DNA from: Sva-07 sp963747375
GTDB lineage: Bacteria > Actinomycetota > Acidimicrobiia > Acidimicrobiales > Ilumatobacteraceae
Direction: 5' to 3'
Assembly: GCA_963747375.1 (NCBI GenBank)
Contig: CAVVFL010000002.1
Coordinates: 248,001-312,000 of the forward strand
Length of the DNA: 64,000 bases
The translations under genes were made by a program, and so were the position numbers. Shown in pieces: positions 1-14,249 of this stretch; the stretch's first letter is position 1; the number at the start of each line of letters is the position of its first letter. The notes beneath the pieces are model-generated. The model was given only the letters and a program-made list of their open reading frames with translations, had not been told where the DNA came from and did not search any database.

Positions 1-883
1 CCGGTCGTGAGTGCATGGTCGAGACGAACGAAGGCGGGCACGATCTTCCCGGCCGGCCATGAGGCCGAGAACCCCTGGCCGTCGACGATGTGCGCGTCGA
101 CGAATCCCGCGTCGAGCAACTCGCGGAAGTCCGGATGCCAGTACGAGGACGTTGAGATCGCCGACCACCATGGTCGGCGACGACGCGTCACGCCCGATCC
201 GCCCGACCGTGTCGAGGTCGTGCTGCCAGCCCTCGAAGCTGATCAGTGGCGTCGGGATGTGCAGCGCCACGAGGCGAATGTCGCCGTCGGGACCGGCGAC
301 GGTGACATCGAGACTGTGGTTGTAGGTGTCGGGAGGGTCGCCGATCGGTCACCGGCTCGCGGCTCCACACGGCGATCCCGCCCGCATACCGATCGGTGCG
401 GTCGGTGCGGTACGGATAGTCGTCGGCGAGCGGCGATCCTTCGAGGGACGACTGGTGCCCGCTGGTGTATTCGTTGAACACGATGACGTCGGGGCCGAGG
501 TCGTGAAGTGTCGATGCGACGTCATCGACGCGGTCGTTGCTGTACAGGAGGTTGACGGAGGCGACACGCAGGCCGACGGCGTCGGCGATCGGTTCGGGTT
601 GGTCGTCGGGGAACGCCAGCGGAGCGGCGAGGATGAGGATCCCGAGACCGATCGCCGAGCAGGCGGTCGCGAGATACAGCCGCCGACGCCACAGCGCGAT
701 CAGCGCGATCGGTGCGAGGAGGAGTGCGAGGTAGGGCGTGAGCGACTGGACGATTGCCACCACGAGCAGGCCGGTCCATCCGAATGCCTGCGTCAGCGCG
801 ATGGTGCCGACGACGGCGACGACCGCCCATCCGATCAGTTCGACGAAACTGTGGAGCGCCCGGCGCGGGCCGCCTGCAGGCAC
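1..883 (-). CDS. EEP-family hydrolase with N-terminal membrane segments (partial, frame-disrupted)
   Basis: Reads leftwards from a GTG at 883 and runs off the left edge. Residues 1 to about 95 contain three hydrophobic segments. An endonuclease/exonuclease/phosphatase fold follows, with the motifs VNLLYSN, VIFNEYT (metal-binding Glu) and, in another frame, VVGDLN. The frame breaks twice, near 338-350 and near 150-155, and sensible EEP sequence continues after each break (for example HPDFRELLDAGFVDAH). The family covers nucleases, sphingomyelinases and phosphatases, and the substrate here cannot be told. The membrane segments place the catalytic domain outside or at the membrane (inference). 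The breaks look like sequence errors rather than decay. Confidence 0.7.
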
Positions 884-889
884 GCCAGC

Positions 890-895
890 AGAGTA
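890..895 (-). promoter_or_regulatory. -10 hexamer of the EEP gene
   Basis: TACTCT on the minus strand lies 6 nt before the GTG start at 883, with no Shine-Dalgarno between. This matches the leaderless pattern seen at other starts in the window. Confidence 0.45.
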
Positions 896-932
896 CGGGA
901 GCGTGGTGGCGCCCGATAGCTTCAGGTGGTCC

Positions 933-1006
933 GCCGACGTAGCCCAATTGGCAGAGGCACGGCGTTTAGGTCGCCGTCAGTGAGAGTTCGAGTCTCTCCG
1001 TCGGCA
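933..1006 (+). tRNA. tRNA-Leu-like, anticodon UAG, short variable region
   Basis: A complete cloverleaf can be drawn by eye. The 7-bp acceptor stem GCCGACG/CGTCGGC is perfect. The D arm has a 3-bp stem and a GG-containing loop ending in AGA, as in leucine tRNAs. The anticodon stem CGGCG/CGCCG encloses TTTAGGT, giving anticodon UAG at 967-969 followed by G37. The T stem is GAGAG/CTCTC with loop TTCGAGT. The discriminator base is A, followed by CC, and CCA is not fully encoded. UAG reads CUA/CUG leucine codons. Canonical bacterial leucine tRNAs carry a long variable arm, but here the variable region is only five bases (977-981). Confidence 0.85.
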
Positions 1007-1029
1007 CCTCTTCGAAAGCACGATCGACC

Positions 1030-3452
<2,423 letters not shown>

Positions 3453-3460
3453 GGATGGCG

Positions 3461-3466
3461 ACAGTA
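3461..3466 (-). promoter_or_regulatory. -10 hexamer of the HerA-like gene
   Basis: TACTGT on the minus strand lies 8 nt upstream of the ATG at 3452. No Shine-Dalgarno is present, so a leaderless transcript is likely. Confidence 0.45.
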
Positions 3467-3567
3467 GCGGTGAGGGCCGGGTGCCCGGTCGAGTCGAGGA
3501 CGACTCCGACCAATGGGCGGAGTCGTGCCAGAGACTTTCGACTCTGCCCCCGGCTGTCGCCCGGTCG

Positions 3568-3573
3568 TAGCGT
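3568..3573 (+). promoter_or_regulatory. -10 hexamer of the lipoprotein gene at 3580
   Basis: TAGCGT lies 6 nt before the ATG at 3580, consistent with leaderless transcription. Confidence 0.45.
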
Positions 3574-3579
3574 CCAGTC

Positions 3580-4226
3580 ATGACCCGGTGTCGCGTTGCT
3601 CGAGGAGTCGTTTCGGCCCTGGCAGTTGCTGCGATCGTCGCATCATGCGGCGGCAGTGACAGCGGCGGCAACGACGCGGCACCGGGTTCGGCCGCGACTG
3701 CGACCGAGAGCGAGGCGTCCACGGACGCGGCGACTGCGACCGACGCTCAGCGTCGAGCGACGCAGCGGACGAATCCGCGGACTCCGGTGGCTCGACGACG
3801 AACTGCGAGGCCATCTTCTCGACGGCCGAGATCGAGGAGTTCTTCGCCGAGCCCGTCGAGTTGACCGAGGAGACCAACGACAGCCTGGGGCAACTCGTGT
3901 GCACGTGGGAGTCGATCGAAGATCCCGACGACCTGGAGGACCTGGCGTCCAAGGTCCTCACGGTGCAGTTCTATTCGGGCTCGCCGGTCGAGGCGACGAT
4001 GTTCTTCGACCCCTCGATCTTCGAATCGGTCACCACCATCGAAGGCATCGGTGACCTCGCCTACACCTCCGACACGATGGGGGACGACTACTACTTCGTC
4101 GACGATCCGGTCGGCGGGACGTTGGCCTACTTCGAACTCGACATGGGAAACACCGACGCCCCGAAGCTGCACACCGCCGACGACGTCGAGCAGCTCTTCC
4201 GCACGTTCCACGATCGCGTGACCTGA
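3580..4226 (+). CDS. Secreted lipoprotein, DUF3558-like (frame-disrupted)
   Basis: The N terminus is a lipoprotein signal: basic residues, a hydrophobic stretch and the lipobox IVASC near residue 23. A Ser/Ala/Thr-rich linker follows. The frame changes once, near 3755-3775. The second part has paired cysteines (NCEAIF and LVCTWESI) and ends at a TGA at 4224-4226. The Cys pattern and C-x-W motif resemble DUF3558 lipoproteins of actinobacteria, but this is a resemblance only. The product is expected to be anchored on the outer face of the cytoplasmic membrane. It is divergent from the HerA-like gene. Confidence 0.65.
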
Positions 4227-4250
4227 GCGTTGCGTCCGCCCGACCGCCCA

Positions 4251-4307
4251 CCCCGAAATTCGGAGCGAACGTTGCGCTGAGCGCAACACTGGCCCCGAAT
4301 TTCGGGG
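4251..4307. repeat. Intergenic inverted repeat, family B, copy 1
   Basis: CCCCGAAATTCGG at 4251-4263 pairs with CCGAATTTCGGGG at 4295-4307. An inner perfect hairpin GTTGCGC-TGA-GCGCAAC sits at 4271-4287. Two more copies lie at 39621 and 43672. Placed between two + strand genes, it could end transcription of the lipoprotein gene. Confidence 0.8.
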
Positions 4308-4320
4308 GTTGCGCGCCGGG

Positions 4321-4326
4321 TACGGT
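4321..4326 (+). promoter_or_regulatory. -10 hexamer of the DUF2461 gene
   Basis: TACGGT lies 6 nt before the ATG at 4333, with no Shine-Dalgarno. This supports the downstream ATG over the in-frame TTG at 4309. Confidence 0.45.
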
Positions 4327-4332
4327 GCCCGC

Positions 4333-4995
4333 ATGGCGTTCAGCGGATTTCCGGTCGAGGGCATCGAGTTCTACGAGCAACTCGCTGCCGACAACTCCCG
4401 AACCTTCTGGCAGGCGAACAAGGGCCGCTTCGACGCGTTCGTCAAGCAACCGATGGTCGAGCTGACCGAAACGCTCGCCGACTTCGGGCCGTTCCACATG
4501 TTCCGGCCGTACAACGACGTCCGCTTCTCGAAGAACAAGCCGCCGTACAAGACCGCGCAGGGCGCGTACGGCGAGTCGGAAGGCGGGACGGGCCACTACG
4601 TCCAGTTCTCCGCCGAGGGGTTGATGGTCGGCGCCGGGTACTACGCGATGGCCAAGGACCAGCTCGAGCGGTTCCGCACGGCGATCGACGGCGACGCCAC
4701 CGGCACAGAACTCGCCGAACTCGTGGCCGACGCCGAGAAGCGCAAGTACTCCATCGGTGCCATCGACGAACTCAAGACCGCGCCGCGCGGCTACCCGAAG
4801 GACCACCCGCGTATCGAACTGCTCCGCCGCAAGGGGCTGATCGCGGTCCACGAGTTCGGCACCCCGAAGTGGATCCACACCGCCGGCGCCGCGAAGCGCA
4901 TCCGCGACTCGTGGACCGGTGTCGCCGACCTGTGCGCCTGGCTCGACGCCCACGTCGGCCCCAGCACCCTGCCCCCCGACGACCGCCCCTTCTGA
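4333..4995 (+). CDS. DUF2461 family protein
   Basis: Encodes 220 residues in one unbroken frame. It matches the DUF2461 (TIGR02453) pattern: an N-terminal GFP...FYEQLAADNSRTFWQ block, the conserved RPYNDVRFSKNKPPYKT near residues 60-76, then a GHYVQFS strand and a basic KKRKYSIG-like helix. The family is widespread in bacteria and has no established biochemical function. No signal peptide or membrane segment is visible, so a cytoplasmic protein is expected. The start is chosen because the -10 hexamer lies just upstream and family members begin near this point. A near-perfect hairpin follows the stop by 3 nt. Confidence 0.85.
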   Translation: MAFSGFPVEGIEFYEQLAADNSRTFWQANKGRFDAFVKQPMVELTETLADFGPFHMFRPYNDVRFSKNKPPYKTAQGAYGESEGGTGHYVQFSAEGLMVGAGYYAMAKDQLERFRTAIDGDATGTELAELVADAEKRKYSIGAIDELKTAPRGYPKDHPRIELLRRKGLIAVHEFGTPKWIHTAGAAKRIRDSWTGVADLCAWLDAHVGPSTLPPDDRPF

Positions 4996-4998
4996 CAT

Positions 4999-5029
4999 GG
5001 TTACGCCGGTGCCAGGCACCGGCGTAACC
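4999..5029. repeat. REP-like hairpin, family C, copy 1
   Basis: A perfect 15-bp inverted repeat with a single-base spacer (arm GGTTACGCCGGTGCC). It starts 3 nt after the DUF2461 stop and may act as a terminator. Copies lie at 12011 and 29959. Confidence 0.85.
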
Positions 5030-5047
5030 AGTGCGTCGGGGGAAGAT

Positions 5048-5057
5048 GCTTGACAGA

Positions 5058-5066
<9 letters not shown>
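5048..5066. promoter_or_regulatory. Operator-like palindrome over the start of the PLP gene
   Basis: GCTTGACA-GAA-TGTCAAGC is a perfect 8+3+8 palindrome that includes the proposed ATG at 5058. It contains TTGACA, which resembles a -35 hexamer. A dimeric repressor site is the obvious reading, but no regulator gene is adjacent. Confidence 0.5.
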
Positions 5067-7895
<2,829 letters not shown>

Positions 7896-7909
7896 CCCGG
7901 GAGACCGGC

Positions 7910-7931
7910 CTCCCGCGGGCGATCGCGGGAG
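7910..7931 (+). terminator. Hairpin after the PLP gene
   Basis: CTCCCGCG (7910-7917) pairs with CGCGGGAG (7924-7931) around a 6-nt loop, 15 nt after the stop. It has no U-tract, so it is a possible rather than certain terminator. Confidence 0.4.
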
Positions 7932-7952
7932 CGCCGGAGGGACGTTCGCGAC

Positions 7953-7958
7953 TACGAT
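7953..7958 (+). promoter_or_regulatory. -10 hexamer of the beta-propeller gene
   Basis: TACGAT lies 5 nt before a GTG at 7964. This suggests the GTG is the real start, with a frame break shortly after it. Confidence 0.4.
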
Positions 7959-7963
7959 TCAGG

Positions 7964-10047
7964 GTGCGGATACAAGTTCCACCTCCGGCCGTCGAACGGC
8001 AGTAGTTCTCGGGGCTTGCGCCATCGCCCTCGCGGGGGTCGTGGTGTCGGGCTCCTCGATTGGCGCGCAGCCCGTTCCGCCCGTCATCGACCCCGTTTCC
8101 GTCGACGCGAGCGGCACGTTGCCGGTCGGCGTGTTCAATGCCAACCCCGCCGTGTCCGACACCGGTGCCGTGGTCGCGTTCGATGCGACCGACCAGGTGG
8201 ACGGGTCGGGTCGTCGCGTCTGGATCCGTGACCGCACGGCCGCCACCACCACACCGGTCGGCGAACAACTCAGCGCGGCGCCGGGCATCAGCGGCAACGG
8301 CTGTCTCGTCGCCTACTCCGTTCCCGGTGGCCCGCCGACGAGCCCCACCACGTCGCTCAGGGTCGTCGATCGCTGCGCTGCGCCGAGCGGCCAACCGCTC
8401 CCCGCCGGCGCGCTGGTCGACGAGATCGCGGCGGTTGACCACGATGCCGCGCCGGCGCTGTCGTTCGACGGTTCGACGATCGTCTGGTCGACCGGCTCGG
8501 AGATCCGCCGTTACGTGCGTCCCTCGGCGACGGCCGATCACGTGCTCGTCGACTCGTTCGACGCCGCACTCGTTCCGACTGCCGGCACCGTGACGGGCGC
8601 CGAGCTCGACGTCTCCGACGACGGAACAACGGTCGTCTACGTGGCTGGGCCCCCGGGTGCGGCCCCGTTCGCTCCCGAGCCCGGCAACGTGTACGTCTGG
8701 AGCAGGCCCGAGGGAGCGGTCACCCCGACCATCGACATCCTGTCGCGAACATCGGCCGGAGCCCCCGGCGTTGCGTCTTCGGGATCGCCGACGCTCTCGG
8801 GCGACGGCTCGCTCGTGTTCTTCGACTCCTCGAGCACCGATCTGATCGCTGTCGGCACCGACCCGGTCACGGTCCCGTTCGTGGTCTACGTCGATCGCGT
8901 CGGCCCGGGCACGCGGGTCCTGGTCGACGATGCGAGCCGCCCGGCAGTGTCGGCCGACGGCCTGAACGTGGCCTACGAGCGCGCAGGTGCGATTCGCCTG
9001 GTGTCGTCCACGTCCGGCCGGACCTACGCGACCACGACCGACCGCGCCGTCGATGGCCTGGCGACCGCGAACCCGCTGAACGGATCGGCGATCTCCCAGC
9101 ACGGGAGGTGGATCGTGTTCGACAGCGCCGACGGTGCATCCCTGACCGCCGACATCGACTTCCAGGCCGGCGTCGGTGTCTGGGCCGCCGATCAGCGACC
9201 CTCCGGCGGCTCGGTGGTCGACACGACCACGACAACCACCACGACCACCACGACCACGACCACGACGACCGTTCCGGGAGCCGGGAGTGGCACGTCGACG
9301 AGCACCACGACCACCACCACCCGACCGCCAGTTGTGGTGCGACCACCGTCGGCCACGACCGTGCCGCTGTCGACCGCGCCGACCACCCGCGTTCCGGTGA
9401 CCACCACGGTGTCGAGATCCAGCGGGACGTCGCGGTCGCTCGCGGTCGACGACGACCGCGCGAGTGACGACCGTCGCCCCGGGTGTGCCGCTCGTGGTGC
9501 CCGCCACGGTGACCTTCGAACCGACGGTCGTCGCAGCAGGGCGGCGCACCGCGACCGCCTCGCTGTCGAATCCCGACGACTCGGACCGTCACCGTCGTCG
9601 GCGTTCGCGTCGATCCGGCCGACGCCTTCACGCTCGTCGACGACAACTGCACCGGCGTGTCGTTGCCATCCGGCTCGTCGTGCATCGTCGGGGTCCAGTT
9701 CGCGCCGATCGTCGTCGGACCCGTCGACGGCCTTCTCGACGTTCGTGCTCGCCGACGGCACCACCGTCTCCGGCGCGCTGGTCGGTGACGGCTCGGCCGA
9801 ACCGACGCTCGACGTCGTCCCCGCAGTCGCCGCCGCCGGCCAGGTCGTCACCGTGTTCGGCGCCGGATTCCCCGCCGGGGCCGTCGTCGACTTCTCACGG
9901 TCCACGGTTCCCGACGTCGATCAGTTGACCGTCGATCCCGACGGCACCTTCGCTCACGTGTTCGTCGTGATCCCGAACACTCCGTCGGGCCCGATGACGC
10001 TCACCGTCGCCGCGCAACCCGATTCGTTCGCCGATGTCACCAGCTGA
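7964..10047 (+). CDS. Secreted beta-propeller protein with choice-of-anchor D-like domain (frame-disrupted)
   Basis: A hydrophobic signal (AVVLGACAIALAGVVV, 7999-8046) lies in the main frame. No start codon exists in that frame upstream, so the GTG at 7964 plus one missing base is the best model. Five or more TolB/PD40-like units follow, each with a core such as LSFDGSTIVWS, VSDDGTTVVYV, LSGDGSLVFFD or VSADGLNVAYE. A run of 16 threonines (9223-9270) and further Thr/Pro linker follow. At least three frame changes near 9450-9720 then cross a domain with DNCTGVSLPSGSSC and VGVQFAP, typical of choice-of-anchor D repeats. The C terminus is TIG-like (VTVFGAGFPAG). The product is probably extracellular and its ligand is unknown. 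Confidence 0.65.
9223..9270 (+). repeat. ACN codon tract encoding 16 threonines
   Basis: Low-complexity ACG/ACC triplets form a flexible, possibly O-glycosylated linker in the propeller protein. The tract is also a likely slippage site for polymerase or base caller. Confidence 0.75.
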
Positions 10048-10149
10048 ACTGCTCGTGTCGAGTCGCAGCTCCGATTCGAACACGGCCGCGTTCCGCAGCG
10101 CCGGCAGCTCGCTCCGGCGCTGACGCTTGCCGGCGAGCGGTCAGCGGAC

Positions 10150-11323
10150 TCAGTCCACGAAGCCCAGGACGGCCAGGCCGACCGGGCAGTCGCTCAACCC
10201 GGGGCCGGGCGTTCGGCAGTCGACCTCGAGTGAGATCTCCGACCGGGCCTCGAACACGTACGGCGCCACGAGGTGCAGGTCGTAATCGCGGAAGTTGGCC
10301 AACTCGGACTGGAGCAACACCTCGCCGTCGCGCAGCATCGACACCGTGCCGACCGCTCCGGTCGGGTTCTGGAAGACCACATCGGTGACCGACAGCGTCT
10401 CGCCCGCAGCGATGGTCTGCGAATCGGTCTCGGAGTTGCCGCCGGCCGGCGCGACGCTCAACCGGAGGTCGGTCGGCACACCGAGGGGGAGTTCCTCGGC
10501 CTCGGCGGCCGAGCGCGTCGAGTTCGTCGATCTTCGCCTGGAGGGCGACTCGATCCTGTTCGAGCGCGTCGGCGGCAGCGTTGTCGGCCGTGTCCTCGAC
10601 CCACGGTCGCAGGAACGCGAACCAGGCGATCGCGCCGATCAACAGTGCGGCGCCGGCACCGGCGGCAGCAGGACCGACCCAGCGAGCGATCTCGCGGGCG
10701 CTGCTCGTACGTTCCGGCGAACTCCTCGGTCGAGCCGTCGGAGCTCGTGGAACGCAACGACGAACGGGTGCTCCTGTGCGGGGCCATTCCAGTAGGTCAC
10801 CGCCGGCGTGACCCGCAGCGCCACCTGGGCGGTGGCTCCCGGCGTGACGACGAAGGTCGGCTCCACCTCGAGGGTGATCTCCCCATCGAGCGCGTCGGTC
10901 TCCAGGTCGACCGTGATCGCGACGTTGCCGGAGTTGACGACCCTGACCGTGTGTCGTCCCGACCAGGGATCCGCGTGACCGCAACGGTGACAACTCGACC
11001 GAGTGCTCGCTGCGCGCCATGATCTCGACGGCAATGCCGGCGGACGCGTTGCCGCACTCGGAGGTCAACTCGACGACGGGTTGGCGAGCGCCGGCGGCCA
11101 CGCTGGGGCCGACCTCGATGCTCACCGGGATGTCGAAGATCTGGTTCGGCTCGATGGCCGCGGTGGTGACGTCGAGCGCGACGGATTCGGCCAGGTCACC
11201 CGAGGGCTCGAGATTGACGACCTGCGGTTCCTCTTCGTTGTTGTGCAGCCGCAGCGTCAACGTGGTGGGCGCGCCCGGAACGAGTTCGATCGATTCCGGA
11301 ATGAACTTGGCAGTCACGGGCAT
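10150..11323 (-). CDS. Membrane protein with NEW3/Ig-like N-terminal domain (COG1470-like), frame-disrupted
   Basis: Begins at the ATG at 11323 with a domain rich in LRLHNNEEEPQVVNLEPSG-type sequence, as in NEW3/COG1470 proteins. A second similar segment follows (VRVVNSGNVAITVDLETDAL and TPGATAQVALRVTPA). Then come one transmembrane helix (AGAALLIGAIAWFAFLRPW), a short coiled coil (DRVALQAKIDELDAL) and a C-terminal beta-rich domain with one Cys pair (VDCRTPGPGLSDCPVG), ending at 10150. Four frame changes occur, near 10990, 10790, 10690 and 10490. The layout suggests a surface or cell-envelope protein, and no enzymatic motif is seen. It is convergent with the propeller gene and divergent from clpP. 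Confidence 0.65.
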
Positions 11324-11398
11324 CGCCGGCGAACGCTAGCCGCAACGACGCCTGCGGTCGATTGCGTCCGAGCCGAGTCGCCCCGGCGAGAGCAGCGG

Positions 11399-11404
11399 TA
11401 ACGT
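11399..11404 (+). promoter_or_regulatory. -10 hexamer of clpP
   Basis: TAACGT lies 7 nt before the ATG at 11412, with no Shine-Dalgarno between. Confidence 0.5.
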
Positions 11405-11411
11405 GTCGTCC

Positions 11412-12005
11412 ATGTCGGATCTCATCTCACCGCAGGCCCTCGAGGGTGGTTTCGATCCTCGCTCCGCAGTCTTCGATCGCCTCCTCAAGAACCGGGTGAT
11501 CATGTTGGGTTCCGACGTCAACGACGAGATCGCGAACCAGATCTGCGCGCAGCTGCTCTACCTCGAAGGCGAAGATCCCGGCCAGGACATCTGGCTGTAC
11601 ATCAACAGCCCCGGTGGGTCGGTCACCGCCGGTATGGCGATCTACGACACGATGCAGTTCGTCGGTTGCGACGTCGCCACGGTGTGTCTCGGCCTCGCTG
11701 CCTCGATGGGCCAGTTCCTGCTCACCGCCGGCGCCGCCGGCAAGCGATTCACGCTGCCCAACGCGCGCATCATGATGCACCAGCCGCTCGCCGGCCTGCG
11801 CGGTCAGGCCTCCGACATCGCCATCCAGGCCGAACAGCTCCGCTACACCAAGCTGCGCATGGCCACGTTGATCGCCGAGCACTCGGGCCAGACCCTCGAG
11901 CAGATCCAGGCCGACTCCGAACGTGACCGCTGGTTCACCGCCGAAGAGGCACAGGTCTACGGCCTGGTCGACAAGGTCATCCTCCGCCGCGGCGAGATCA
12001 GCTGA
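11412..12005 (+). CDS. clpP: ATP-dependent Clp protease proteolytic subunit
   Basis: Encodes 197 residues in one frame. The serine protease triad is visible: Ser in GLAASMGQ, His in RIMMHQP, and a downstream Asp in the ERDRWFTAEEA region. YINSPGGSVTAGMAIYDTM is the family hallmark. ClpP forms a double heptamer that degrades proteins fed by Clp ATPases. Actinobacteria usually encode two clpP genes in tandem, often beside tig and clpX. Here a single copy stands alone, so at least one further copy is expected elsewhere (inference). The ATG at 11412 is preferred over the GTG at 11403 because of the -10 spacing. Confidence 0.95.
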   Translation: MSDLISPQALEGGFDPRSAVFDRLLKNRVIMLGSDVNDEIANQICAQLLYLEGEDPGQDIWLYINSPGGSVTAGMAIYDTMQFVGCDVATVCLGLAASMGQFLLTAGAAGKRFTLPNARIMMHQPLAGLRGQASDIAIQAEQLRYTKLRMATLIAEHSGQTLEQIQADSERDRWFTAEEAQVYGLVDKVILRRGEIS

Positions 12006-12010
12006 CCCCC

Positions 12011-12040
12011 GGTTACGCCGGTGCCAGGCACCGCGTAACC
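12011..12040. repeat. REP-like hairpin, family C, copy 2
   Basis: Same sequence as the hairpin at 4999, except that one G of a GG pair is missing from the right arm (GGCACCGCGTAACC). It sits between the convergent clpP and lipoprotein genes, 5 nt after the clpP stop and 1 nt before the other stop. Confidence 0.85.
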
Positions 12041-12041
12041 A

Positions 12042-12524
12042 TCACGGGGTGGTCGTGTCGGGTGTTGTCGGGGCGGGCGCCGTCACCGGGGTGTGCGGCA
12101 CGATCGTGAACACGGGCCCGATGTCGACGGCGCAGTTGGCGCGCAGCCAGTCGTCGATCGCAGCGGCCGACTCCTCCGACGAGTAGATCGCCGCCAGGGC
12201 CTCCTGCTCCGAGGCCTGATCGCCGGGCACGACCGTGCTGGCCGTTTCGTAGGCCGCCACGAGCTGGTTCCAGTCGTCCTCGATCGCGAGCGGAGCGAGG
12301 TCGGCGATCTGTCGATACAGATCGAGCAGCGGGTCGATGTCGTCGGCGTAGGTCAACACCGGATCGGTGAGCGCCGCTTTGTTGGCGGCGACCTCACCGC
12401 AGAAGCGTTCAGCGTCGCCGCCCGAACCGTCGGCGCACCCTGCCGCAACCGCAACCACCACGACAGCCGCCGCGAGGCGCGTCCGTGTGGTTGATCGCTG
12501 AGGTCGGGGGGCCACGGCTGGCAT
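12042..12524 (-). CDS. Small secreted lipoprotein
   Basis: 160 residues from the ATG at 12524. A basic N terminus (RPQRSTTRTR) leads into a hydrophobic helix and the lipobox AVAAGC near residue 28. The mature part is acidic and helical with two further cysteines (RFCGEV and RANCAVD), and ends in a Thr/Pro-rich tail. No family was recognised. It is expected to be membrane-anchored on the outside. The longer in-frame start at 12602 is less likely because it would place 26 basic residues ahead of the signal. Confidence 0.75.
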   Translation of the reverse strand: MPAVAPRPQRSTTRTRLAAAVVVVAVAAGCADGSGGDAERFCGEVAANKAALTDPVLTYADDIDPLLDLYRQIADLAPLAIEDDWNQLVAAYETASTVVPGDQASEQEALAAIYSSEESAAAIDDWLRANCAVDIGPVFTIVPHTPVTAPAPTTPDTTTP

Positions 12525-12722
12525 TGTCGCACGAGCGCATCGCGAATCGGCGTCGTGCGGCCTTCGCTTCGTCGGTCGCTCCGGTCGCCGAGCGATTGTC
12601 ACACCCCCTCGCTACAGTTCGAGAGGTCGGTTCGGCGCAACTGCGTCGCCCGAGGTCGTGGGGCCCGTTCGTCCCTCCGTAGATGTCCGGCGCGGTTCGC
12701 CGCGCGACGCACGGAGGTGGCG

Positions 12723-14249
12723 ATGTTCGCATCGATTGCAGCAGCGATGGTGTTCGGGGCCGAGGGGTACCCGATCCAGGTCGAAGTCCAGGTCAGCAAG
12801 GGCCTGCCCGGGTTCCGCATGGTCGGTCGACCCGACGAGACCACGCGCGAGGCGCGTGACCGGGCGCGGGCCGCGCTCCAGAGCAGCGGGATCGACTGGC
12901 CGGCGGCGAACATCACCGTCAACCTCGCCCCATCGAGCGACCGCAAGTCGGGCTCGGGCCTCGACCTCGCCCTCGCGATCGGAGTGCTCGTCGCGATCGA
13001 GACGATCCCTCGCGAGGCCGTCGACGGGCTGGCGTTCCTCGGCGAACTCGGCCTCGACGGCTCGCTGCGGCCCGTCGCCGGGATCGTGCCGATGGTCGGC
13101 GTGCTGGGTGAACTCGACGTCGTCGTCCCGGTCGCCTGCGCCGTCGAGGCCCAGGTCGCAGCACTGGGACGTGTTCGGCTGATCTCGAATCTGACCGAGC
13201 TGCTCGACGTCCTGATCAACCAGGCGCCGTGGCCGGACCACCCGAGCGAACCGCAGGGCGACCCGGGGTTCGACGCGGTCCACCCCGACCTCGCCGACGT
13301 GCACGGCCAGCCGCTCGCTCGCCACGCCCTCGAGATCGCCGCCGCGGGGGCGCACCACACGTTGTTCATCGGCCCACCCGGATCGGGCAAGACCATGCTC
13401 GCAGCACGCCTGCCCGGGCTGCTCCCTCGGCTCGATCGTGCACGCGCGCTCGAAGCAACGATGGTGCATTCGGCGGCCGGCGCGGTGCTTCCGCCGGGCG
13501 GGCTCATCCAGCGTCCGCCGTTCCGGGCGCCTCACCACACCACCTCGGCGATCGCCCTCGTCGGTGGTGGCTCGCACACGCTGCGGCCGGGCGAGATCTC
13601 CATGTCGCATTGCGGGGTGCTCTTCCTCGACGAACTCGCGGAGTTCTCCCCGTCGGTGCTCGACGGGTTGCGCCAGCCGTTGGAGCAGCGGATCGTCACG
13701 GTCGACCGGGCGAACCTGCATGCGGTTCTCCCCGCCGACTTCCTGCTCGTTGCGGCGATGAACCCGTGTCCGTGTGGTGGTGGACCACCGGGGAGCTGCG
13801 TCTGCGGCGATGCGGTGCTGCACCGCTACGCGCGCCGCGTGTCGGGCCCGCTGCTCGACCGTTTCGACCTGCGCGTCAACGTGCATCGCCCGGCCGTCGA
13901 CGACCTGCTGGCGAACGAGCCGGGGGAGCCGTCGAGCGTGGTGGCCGAGCGCGTCGAATCGGCGCGTGACCTTGCCTGGTCGAGGCAGGGTGTGCTCAAC
14001 AGCTCGCTCTCGGCGCCGCAACTCGAAGTCGTCGCTCGTCTCGACCGGGGCGCGCAGCTGCACCTGCGCAACGAGATGGAGCACGGGAGGCTCAGCGGGC
14101 GCGGCTATCACCGAGTGCGGCGCGTCGCTCGAACGATCGCCGACCTCCGCGGCGACCAGGCCGATCAGGTCACCGAAGACGATGTCGCGCTGGCTCTGCG
14201 GTTCCGGGCCAGCCTCGCTGCGGCGCTTCGCGTCGGGAGGGCGGCATGA
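12723..14249 (+). CDS. comM: Mg chelatase-like ATPase, ComM/YifB family
   Basis: Encodes 508 residues, close to the usual length. The N-terminal ribosomal S5-like domain comes first (KGLPGFRMVGRPDETTREA). The AAA+ core has Walker A GPPGSGKT near residue 216, Walker B VLFLDEL near 297 and the Cys-rich PCPCGGGPPGSCVCG near 347, followed by the lid with LLDRFDLRV. ComM is a hexameric helicase that extends recombination tracts during natural transformation in Vibrio and relatives; YifB homologues occur widely. The start has a strong Shine-Dalgarno (GGAGGTG) 5 nt upstream. It overlaps dprA by 4 nt, which fits a transformation-linked operon. Confidence 0.93.
   Translation: MFASIAAAMVFGAEGYPIQVEVQVSKGLPGFRMVGRPDETTREARDRARAALQSSGIDWPAANITVNLAPSSDRKSGSGLDLALAIGVLVAIETIPREAVDGLAFLGELGLDGSLRPVAGIVPMVGVLGELDVVVPVACAVEAQVAALGRVRLISNLTELLDVLINQAPWPDHPSEPQGDPGFDAVHPDLADVHGQPLARHALEIAAAGAHHTLFIGPPGSGKTMLAARLPGLLPRLDRARALEATMVHSAAGAVLPPGGLIQRPPFRAPHHTTSAIALVGGGSHTLRPGEISMSHCGVLFLDELAEFSPSVLDGLRQPLEQRIVTVDRANLHAVLPADFLLVAAMNPCPCGGGPPGSCVCGDAVLHRYARRVSGPLLDRFDLRVNVHRPAVDDLLANEPGEPSSVVAERVESARDLAWSRQGVLNSSLSAPQLEVVARLDRGAQLHLRNEMEHGRLSGRGYHRVRRVARTIADLRGDQADQVTEDDVALALRFRASLAAALRVGRAA

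Noticed and set aside
7896..7963. Riboswitch or leader RNA before the propeller gene
   Set aside because: Only a simple hairpin and a -10-like box are visible; no conserved riboswitch motif was recognised.
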